NCBI RefSeq assembly: GCF_020144925.1
Contig: NZ_NSLC01000008.1
Location: forward strand, 62,001 to 126,000
Length of the DNA stretch: 64,000 nucleotides
Source: Afifella sp. IM 167
Lineage (GTDB): Bacteria; Pseudomonadota; Alphaproteobacteria; Rhizobiales; Afifellaceae
Direction of reading: 5' to 3'
This document shows positions 58,375-64,000 of this stretch, piece after piece. Numbering within the stretch: the stretch's first letter is position 1; every line of letters begins with the position of its first letter. A program made the translations under genes and the position numbers. The notes under the pieces are model-generated. The model was not told the DNA's origin and ran no database searches. It saw only the letters and a list, made by a program, of their open reading frames with translations.

Positions 58375-59121
58375 TTAGCCGCTTTGCAGTCGGCTTTCCA
58401 CGTCACAAAGCGCCTTTTTCAACGCCTCCTTCTTGCGCGATCTCAGCACGATGCGCGTCGTGTAGCGCTTTCCGTCATGATAGGGATAGGAGCCCATGCG
58501 CACCTCGGGATGCGCCGCCTGCAGCTCCGTCAGCCAGTCGGCGATCTCGCCCTCGCCGCGATGCGCCTCAACGGTTTCCGACATCATCTTCACGCCGCTC
58601 GGCAAGGACGGCGCCAGCGCGTCAAGCATCGCCTGCATGATCGACGGCACGCCGGCCATCACATGCACGTTGCCGATGGAAAAGCCGGGCGCGCCGGAAA
58701 CGACGTTGGCGATGAGGCTCGCCCCTTCCGGCGTGCGCGCCATCCTCAGCCGCGCCTCGTTGAGCTCCCAGCCGCGCGCGGCGGCCCGCTCGCGCAGGAT
58801 CTCGACCGCTTCGGGATGATGGATGAGCTTGACGCCGAAGGCGGCCGCGACCGCATCCGCCGTGATGTCGTCATGCGTCGGGCCGATGCCGCCCGAGGTG
58901 AAAACGAGATCGTATTCGCCCGACAGCGCCTTCACCGCGCCGACGATCTGCGCCTTGCGGTCGCCGACGATGCGCACTTCCTCAAGGTCGATGCCGAGAT
59001 CGGTGAGGTAGTCGGCGAGAAAGCCGATATTCTTGTCCTTGGTGCGACCGGAGAGAATCTCGTCCCCGATCACCAGCATTGCCGCCCTTGCGGGCGTCCT
59101 GTCTTCCCCGGCTGCGTCCAT
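58375..59121 (-). CDS. CinA N-terminal-like molybdopterin-binding domain protein
   Basis: 248 residues: AMLVIGDEILSGRTKDKNIG at the N-terminus, FTSGGIGPTHDDITADAVAA in the middle, then a C-terminal extension typical of stand-alone CinA-type COG1058 proteins. The fold is that of MoaB/MogA; CinA relatives act as ADP-ribose pyrophosphatase or are linked to competence. The C-terminal deamidase domain of full CinA is missing, so this is the short form. ATG at 59121. Leftward, 54 bp before gpt. Confidence 0.88.
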   Translation of the reverse strand: MDAAGEDRTPARAAMLVIGDEILSGRTKDKNIGFLADYLTDLGIDLEEVRIVGDRKAQIVGAVKALSGEYDLVFTSGGIGPTHDDITADAVAAAFGVKLIHHPEAVEILRERAAARGWELNEARLRMARTPEGASLIANVVSGAPGFSIGNVHVMAGVPSIMQAMLDALAPSLPSGVKMMSETVEAHRGEGEIADWLTELQAAHPEVRMGSYPYHDGKRYTTRIVLRSRKKEALKKALCDVESRLQSG

Positions 59122-59320
59122 CTCACACCTGTGCCGCCTGGAAAGCGCCGCTGCAAGCCCGAATATCGACAGGCGGGCGCCGCCGCGGCTTCGTGCGCTT
59201 AAGGCGGGGATGGTTCGCCGCAGGATCGCCTAGGGGATGAAAACGGGGCAAGCGGCGGGGCCGGCATCGGCGGTGGCGCCCTTCGCCCCGCCGTCATGCC
59301 GAAAAATTCGCCCCAAGGTC

Positions 59321-59351
59321 GCCCGAACCGAAACATCGATCCGGTTCGGGC
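59321..59351 (-). terminator. Hairpin past the TRAP receptor gene (possible terminator)
   Basis: Ten-base stem GCCCGAACCG/CGGTTCGGGC around an 11-base loop, about 10 bp past the dctP stop. The T-run comes only 18 bases later, so it may work with Rho or as an mRNA end. Confidence 0.5.
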
Positions 59352-59360
59352 CTTTCTGTG

Positions 59361-60614
59361 TCATTCGGTACGTGCGTAGGCGGCCGCGAGCTCTTTCGCC
59401 ACCCGTTGCTGGTAGGCCGTGAAATCGTAATCGCGGTTCCAGGAATCGACGACGTCTTCCGCCGCTTCCGGCTCGGGCTGAAAGCCGAGATCGTCGGCGA
59501 CGATTTTGCGCCACTTGTCCATCAGCGCCATGAACTGGTCGATGGCTTCCTGGGGATCCGTCACGCCCGCGGGTGCGCTTTCGGCCATGCCGGCCGTCAC
59601 CTGCTCTTGGTGCTTGCGCAGGGCTGCGATCATGTCCTCGGAAGCATCGAGCGGCTTGACCTTGCCACTTCGGATCGCTTCGCCGAACGCCACGGTTCCC
59701 GCCAGCGTCTGCTCGGCGTCGACCTCCAGGAAGCGGGTATAGGCATCCACCAGGATGCGCTGCGCAACCTCGGGAAGGGCTTCCCATTTGTCCTTGTTGA
59801 TCAGCGTCAGGGTTGCCATCCAGCCGGAAAGCGGCACGCGCACCCAGTAATGCTCGCCACTGATCCCTGTCAGCGAAAATGAATTGTAGCCCCAGGGATA
59901 GAGGATCACACAGTCGAGGATCCCACGGCTGTAGGCCTCGTACACCTCGGTGATCACGATCGGCACCGGCGTCATGCCGAGGGCCGTGACCTCCTCGGCA
60001 AAGGCCTGGTTGGGGCTGCGCACACGCTTGCCCTTGGCCTCTTCCAGGTTCGAGACCGGCTTGTTGCACATCAGGTCGTAGGCGGCGCCTCCGGATGCGC
60101 CAAGGATATGCAGCCCGTGCTCGCTGTATTCGCGGCGCACGTCGTCGTTGAGGATGTGGAATTCGCTGTTCGCGCCGCCCGCCACGAGCTTGCCGTAGGG
60201 CTGGCCGGCGGGAAACTGGTTCGACAGATCGTTCAGCCAGTTCGTCACCGGAAAGTCGGCCGGCGTGTAGACGGGAAGAGCCGTCGCCATGTCGGCGAGG
60301 CCCGATGCCACGCCGTTCGGCGCTTCCATGGTGGGCATCAGCGAGCTGCTCCAGAAGATCTGGATCTGAATCTTGCCCTTGGAGGCCTTGGAGACATAGT
60401 CGGCGAAAGCGGCCGTCTGCGGGCTTTGCACCGATGAGGTGAACTCCGAATAGGTCAGCTGGATATTGTCGAGCTGGTCCACCCCCTCATAGGTCGGAAT
60501 TTCCGCGGCCGACCCGCTTTCCTGGGCAACAACCGGCTGGCTGAGCGCAAGGCCGAACGCAACCGCGCCGGCCAGCAAGGCCCCTTCCAGGAAAGTGTGT
60601 ACTGGCTTGTGCAA
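59361..60614 (-). CDS. TRAP transporter substrate-binding protein (DctP type)
   Basis: 417 residues. Signal peptide (LEGALLAGAVAFGLAL, cut near VVAQ), then the bilobal receptor: NWLNDLSNQFPAGQPYG, the domain-hinge GKRVRSPNQAFAEEVTALGM whose Arg usually binds the ligand carboxylate, and ITEVYEAYSRGILDCVILYP. Binds an organic acid in the periplasm. Start TTG at 60614: GAGGAGG seven bases upstream decides against the in-frame codons before it. Last gene of the unit with the thioesterase and BKACE. Confidence 0.9.
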   Translation of the reverse strand: MHKPVHTFLEGALLAGAVAFGLALSQPVVAQESGSAAEIPTYEGVDQLDNIQLTYSEFTSSVQSPQTAAFADYVSKASKGKIQIQIFWSSSLMPTMEAPNGVASGLADMATALPVYTPADFPVTNWLNDLSNQFPAGQPYGKLVAGGANSEFHILNDDVRREYSEHGLHILGASGGAAYDLMCNKPVSNLEEAKGKRVRSPNQAFAEEVTALGMTPVPIVITEVYEAYSRGILDCVILYPWGYNSFSLTGISGEHYWVRVPLSGWMATLTLINKDKWEALPEVAQRILVDAYTRFLEVDAEQTLAGTVAFGEAIRSGKVKPLDASEDMIAALRKHQEQVTAGMAESAPAGVTDPQEAIDQFMALMDKWRKIVADDLGFQPEPEAAEDVVDSWNRDYDFTAYQQRVAKELAAAYARTE

Positions 60615-60663
60615 TGGACTTCCTCCTCTTCTTTTTGGCACCGCCGCGGGACGCGCGGTGATT

Positions 60664-61146
60664 TCACCTCTGGCGGGGCGGAACGGTCGAAGGACGGCTC
60701 GGTGCGCCAGCTTGTTCTCGCCTCAGGAGCTTGAAGGTGCCCTGGGCGCTGCAGACCGTTTCTCCGCCCGCGATCAGCAGACCGCGCGCAAAGCTCATGC
60801 TGCGGGTTTGCCGTGTGACCTCGCAGCGGGAGTAGAGGAACGCTCCGATCTCGACACCGCCGAGAAAATGCAGGTCGAGATGGATCGTCGCCTGGTCCGA
60901 CAAGGTGAGTGGGCTCGCCGATCCGGCGTTTCGCGCTTCAAGCGCGGCAAGCGCCAGCCCCTGATCCGCAAGAGTGGCAATGAGGGCGCCATGCATGCGC
61001 GCAAAGCCGTTGTCGTGTCGGGGCTCGCACAGGATGCCGAGGTCGGTTTTTCCGTCCGCGCTCCGCTCCCATAGCGTTCCGATCGACTGCATGAAGGCGT
61101 TCGACGGCCGGACGGTCCAGCCGTCGGATGCGGGGTCATAGGCCAT
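60664..61146 (-). CDS. PaaI-family hotdog thioesterase
   Basis: 160 residues from ATG at 61146, which overlaps the BKACE stop by 11 bases. The hotdog helix ARMHGALIATLADQGLALAA has the PaaI-type HGG(A)-like motif with an Asp; TIHLDLHFLGGVEIG and EVTRQTRSMSFARGLLI follow. It should hydrolyse a small acyl-CoA. Coupled translation with BKACE suggests it acts on its acyl-CoA product, for example to free CoA. A short Arg/Pro-rich tail is extra. Confidence 0.82.
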   Translation of the reverse strand: MAYDPASDGWTVRPSNAFMQSIGTLWERSADGKTDLGILCEPRHDNGFARMHGALIATLADQGLALAALEARNAGSASPLTLSDQATIHLDLHFLGGVEIGAFLYSRCEVTRQTRSMSFARGLLIAGGETVCSAQGTFKLLRREQAGAPSRPSTVPPRQR

Positions 61147-62020
61147 CGCCGGTCGCGTCCAGAGATAGGATCTCGCGCGCCTCCGCTGGGGTCGCCACGG
61201 AAAATCCGATCGATTCGATGACCTGCCTGCCCCGCTCGACCAGGGGCGCATTGCCCTTGGCGAGCTCGCCTTTCGACAGAAAGAGGTTGTCTTCCAGCCC
61301 GACCCGGCAATGGCCGCCCAGGATCGCCGACAGCGCCACCATCGGCATTTGTGTCCGGCCGATCCCGAAGGCCGACCACACCGCGCCGGGCGGGAGCATG
61401 GAACGCATGAGCAGCAGAGCCTCGGCGGTCGCTGGCGCTCCCCCGGGGACACCGAGGCAGAACTGGAAGAAGGGCGGCTGGGGGAAGTCGCCACTGCCGA
61501 GCAGACGCAGCGCCAGCTCCAGCTGGCCGATGTCGAACAGCTCCAGTTCCGGCTTGGTGCCCGCTTCGACGATCAGCTGGGCCATCATCCTCAAATGCGT
61601 CGGCGTGTTGACGATCGCCTTCTCACCGAAATTCATGGTGGCGACGTCCAGGGTGCAGACCTCTGGCTTCAGCAGGCTGACATGCTGGGTTCGCACGGCG
61701 GGATGCTTGACGACGGTCTCCGCCGGCTGCCCCTCTTGAACGGAAGGCAGGTAGTCGGCGCCCATCCCGGTCGTCAGATTGATAATGACATCAACATTCG
61801 ACATCCGGATGCGCTCGACGACGTCGGCGTAATATTCGGTCTTCATCTCCGGGGCGCCGGTTTCCGGATCGCGCACGTGAATATGTACGCACGAGGCGCC
61901 CGCATGCGCCGCCGAGATGCACTCGTTGGCGATCTGTTCGGGCGTGACCGGGACGTACCGACTGTTCTTTGTCATCGGTGTCCCGCCCGTAACGGCGCAG
62001 GTCAGAATAATCCTTCGCAT
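61136..62020 (-). CDS. Beta-keto acid cleavage enzyme (BKACE, DUF849)
   Basis: 294 residues, TIM barrel. Zinc ligands H46 and H48 (SCVHIHVRDPETG) and E243 (GGHCRVGLEDNLFL) match those of 3-keto-5-aminohexanoate cleavage enzyme, the family type: beta-keto acid + acetyl-CoA gives acetoacetate + a new acyl-CoA. GMGADYLPS and LFDIGQLELALRLL contribute to the pocket. Substrate not predictable. GGGGAGGGG before ATG at 62020. Lies between the TRAP membrane and receptor genes, hence a link with the imported compound. Confidence 0.88.
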   Translation of the reverse strand: MRRIILTCAVTGGTPMTKNSRYVPVTPEQIANECISAAHAGASCVHIHVRDPETGAPEMKTEYYADVVERIRMSNVDVIINLTTGMGADYLPSVQEGQPAETVVKHPAVRTQHVSLLKPEVCTLDVATMNFGEKAIVNTPTHLRMMAQLIVEAGTKPELELFDIGQLELALRLLGSGDFPQPPFFQFCLGVPGGAPATAEALLLMRSMLPPGAVWSAFGIGRTQMPMVALSAILGGHCRVGLEDNLFLSKGELAKGNAPLVERGRQVIESIGFSVATPAEAREILSLDATGDGL

Positions 62021-62172
62021 ATGTGCCCCTCCCCGGCCCCAGGCTTGTCGTTGGACGCTCGAACGCGCCATTCCCCGGATTCCAGCCCGGCGCGCCCACC
62101 TGTTCCGGCGGGCTTCGGACACCGGAAAAGTCCCGCCGGGTCAGTCCTCACGCTTCCATGCCGGCACCCTAT

Positions 62173-62192
62173 TGTCAACAATTGACATAATA
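62173..62192 (-). promoter_or_regulatory. Operator-like palindrome with possible -10 box
   Basis: TGTCAA-CAA-TTGACA inverted repeat (62173-62187) abutting, leftward, a TATTAT (62187-62192). It lies 150 bp before the BKACE start in the 308-bp gap after dctM. The form suggests a GntR- or LysR-type regulator site controlling an internal promoter. No good -35 was found. The rest of the gap has no gene. Confidence 0.5.
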
Positions 62193-62328
62193 CACGACGC
62201 ATTTTCACGTCGCCCGTGCGCATGCCTCAGAGCGGATGGAAAAGGCGTCAGGCCAACGGCGCGGACATCGCTCGGCCGCGGGTGGTCCATTCGGGCGCGT
62301 TCGAAGGGTTGTTCCGGCGCCTGCCCTG

Positions 62329-63819
62329 TCAGGCCTTGGACAAGCGCGGCAGCCAGTTCACGATTTCCGGGAAGAAGATGAGAACGAGGAGGATGATCAG
62401 CTGGGTCGCCACGAACCAGCCCGTTCCTCCGAAGACCTCTCCGAGAGTGATCGGCCGGGCGTCTCCCAGCACATCCCTGCCGTTGATCAGTTTGTGCACC
62501 AGATAGGAAAGGATGCCGACGGGCGGCGTGACGATGGCCAGTTCCCCCATGGCAACGGCGAAGATGCCGTACCAGAGCAGATCGATGTCGAGTGCGTGCA
62601 GCGTCGGGGTGAATATCGGGATGGTCAGCAGCATGATCGCGAGCGGGTCCATGAACATGCCGAGCACCAGGTAGAAGACCATCACCGCGATCAGGAATTC
62701 CACCCTCCCAAGCCCCAGCGAGTCGATGAAGCCGGACATCGCAAACGGGAGTCCGCTCAGGGCCAGAAAGCGGTTCAGAAGGGTCACGCCGACGATCAGG
62801 ATCAGGATCGAGCCCAGCGCCGAAGCGGTATCCATGAGGGCGTGTCCGATCTGGCCGAACGCCCGTCTGCCGGAAAATATGAAGGCGATGCCGATCGCCG
62901 CCCCTGCCGCGTAGGCGCCCGTTTCTGTCGCGGTGAACACGCCCGTGAACAGGCCGCCGATGACGACGAGGATCAGGAACGGCACCGGCCAGACCTGCCC
63001 GAGGAGGCTGAAGCGCTCCGCCCAGGGAACGACCGTCGCCGAGCGCGGTGCAAGCCGGGGATTCACCGCCACCCGCAAGACGATCATCGTCGCATATGCG
63101 CAGGCCGTCATGACGCCCGGCACGACGGCGGCGATCAGCAGAGGCCCGACAGGAACCTGCGCCACGCCGGCATAGATGACGAGCAGGATGCTTGGCGGGA
63201 TGAGCTGGCCGAGCGTCCCGGCCATGATCACGACCCCCGCCGCCAGGCCCCGGTCATAGCCCGATTTGAGCATTTCAGGCACGGCGATGCGCCCGAGAGC
63301 GAAGGATATGCCCAATGTGGAGCCGCTCGCCGCGGCAAGGCCGGCGCCGGCGAAATTCGTCGCCACGGCAAGGCCGCCCGGCAGCCAGTTCAGCCATGCC
63401 CGCGCCGCCGCGAACACGCGGTCCGTCACGCCGGACCGCCACAAGATGATGCCCATGAGGATGAACATCGGCAGCACCGAGTAGCTCCAGTTCGCCGCGG
63501 AGTGGAACGGCAGGTTCTCGAAGGCGGAGATGACCGCCGGCACTCCGACAAGCGCGAACAGGCCGAACCCTCCGGCCATCGCCATGGCGATGGCGATCGG
63601 CATGCCGAGGGCCATGCAGACTAGCATGACTCCGACGCCGCCCATGCCGCGTATCTCGCGCGCGACCCCGGAGGAAAGCGTCACATAGACGGCTACGGCC
63701 AGAAGCACGACAAGCAGCGGCAGGATCAGGCTGCGCAGCCCGGACCCGCCCCCTTCGGAGTGCAGGACCTCGCTCATCTCATCGCCGGCCGCCCGCCGCA
63801 GTTCCTCCTCTTCGCTCAT
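62329..63819 (-). CDS. TRAP transporter large permease (DctM type)
   Basis: 496 residues, about 12-13 membrane helices. Typical stretches: LGMPIAIAMAMAGGFGLFAL, AASGSTLGISFALGRIAVPE (the discontinuous helix with the conserved sodium-site Ser/Gly), GTLGQLIPPSILLVIYAGVA and PPVGILSYLVHKLINGRDVL. It couples sodium entry to uptake. Compared with the family, there is an extra N-terminal part of about 55 residues with one more helix (LRSLILPLLVVLLAVAVYVT). ATG at 63819 overlaps the dctQ stop (ATGA). Confidence 0.92.
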   Translation of the reverse strand: MSEEEELRRAAGDEMSEVLHSEGGGSGLRSLILPLLVVLLAVAVYVTLSSGVAREIRGMGGVGVMLVCMALGMPIAIAMAMAGGFGLFALVGVPAVISAFENLPFHSAANWSYSVLPMFILMGIILWRSGVTDRVFAAARAWLNWLPGGLAVATNFAGAGLAAASGSTLGISFALGRIAVPEMLKSGYDRGLAAGVVIMAGTLGQLIPPSILLVIYAGVAQVPVGPLLIAAVVPGVMTACAYATMIVLRVAVNPRLAPRSATVVPWAERFSLLGQVWPVPFLILVVIGGLFTGVFTATETGAYAAGAAIGIAFIFSGRRAFGQIGHALMDTASALGSILILIVGVTLLNRFLALSGLPFAMSGFIDSLGLGRVEFLIAVMVFYLVLGMFMDPLAIMLLTIPIFTPTLHALDIDLLWYGIFAVAMGELAIVTPPVGILSYLVHKLINGRDVLGDARPITLGEVFGGTGWFVATQLIILLVLIFFPEIVNWLPRLSKA

Positions 63820-64000
63820 CGGCCCGGCCCCGCCGTTCGGCCGCGCAGGTCCTCGATGAGATTCGCGGTCAGCTGCAGGGCGAACAGCAGCATGCCCAGC
63901 GGCACCGCAAAACGCGTCGGCCAGATCGGTATCGTGACCGAGCCCATGGCGATCTCGCCGCGCGCCATCTGTTCGAGGGCGTAGAGCCAGCCGCACCAGC
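63816..64000 (-). CDS. TRAP transporter small permease (DctQ type), C-terminal part
   Basis: The last 61 codons of a gene entering from the right. It reads EMARGEIAMGSVTIPIWP-like (EQMARGEIAMG, VTIPIWPTRFAVPLGMLLF, ALQLTANLIEDLRG), the terminal two helices of DctQ with the usual P-W-P...P-G pattern. Four-base overlap with dctM. N-terminus lies outside the window. Confidence 0.88.
   Translation of the reverse strand, partial: WCGWLYALEQMARGEIAMGSVTIPIWPTRFAVPLGMLLFALQLTANLIEDLRGRTAGPGR

Overview
The window is chromosomal DNA from a high-GC alphaproteobacterium, most likely of the order Hyphomicrobiales (Rhizobiales). The grounds are a str-S10-spc-alpha supercluster running on into rplQ, a Do-type protease, rarA, crcB, an RluA-family synthase and ATP12; BA14K-family proteins; a DUF3126 protein; a CHCC zinc-finger protein; and an EcfG-type promoter. 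No rRNA gene is present, so family and genus cannot be fixed.

Layout, left to right (about three quarters is read leftward). 1-7.5 kb: propionyl-CoA carboxylase beta start, ATP12 chaperone, pseudouridine synthase, fluoride channel, BCCT transporter, rarA and a periplasmic protease. 7.6-26.1 kb: the translation supercluster rpsL-rpsG-fusA-tuf-rpsJ through secY-adk-rpsM-rpsK-rpoA-rplQ, all minus strand. It has a promoter before rpsL and a promoter plus terminator-like hairpin before rpsM. 26.4-28.7 kb: a stand-alone ABC-F ATPase with an overlapping upstream reading frame, and a 29-residue membrane peptide, both lying between the two great gene blocks. 28.6-42.6 kb: tRNA-Tyr, tRNA-Gly, a second tuf, tRNA-Trp, secE, nusG, rplKAJL and rpoBC, the counterpart of the E. 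coli tRNA-tufB-secE-rpoBC region.

42.7-59.1 kb is a mixed region of short units: rRNA methyltransferase, two BA14K-like exported proteins, rhomboid protease, double PilZ protein next to a LapG-like cysteine protease, gamma carbonic anhydrase, cysE, two alpha/beta hydrolases, an FAD monooxygenase, a three-domain PRC-barrel stress protein, pobA, tRNA-Leu, trkH, gpt and a CinA-like protein. 59.3-64 kb: a TRAP transporter split around a beta-keto acid cleavage enzyme and a hotdog thioesterase, which looks like an uptake-and-degradation unit for an unidentified carboxylate.

Most of the window is conserved housekeeping DNA. The less expected parts are regulatory: the attenuator-like leader of the alpha operon, the frame overlapping the ABC-F start, the tiny membrane gene with its own terminator, the general-stress promoter in front of the PRC-barrel gene, and the operator-like palindrome in the TRAP/BKACE unit. 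No CRISPR array, prophage or insertion sequence was seen.
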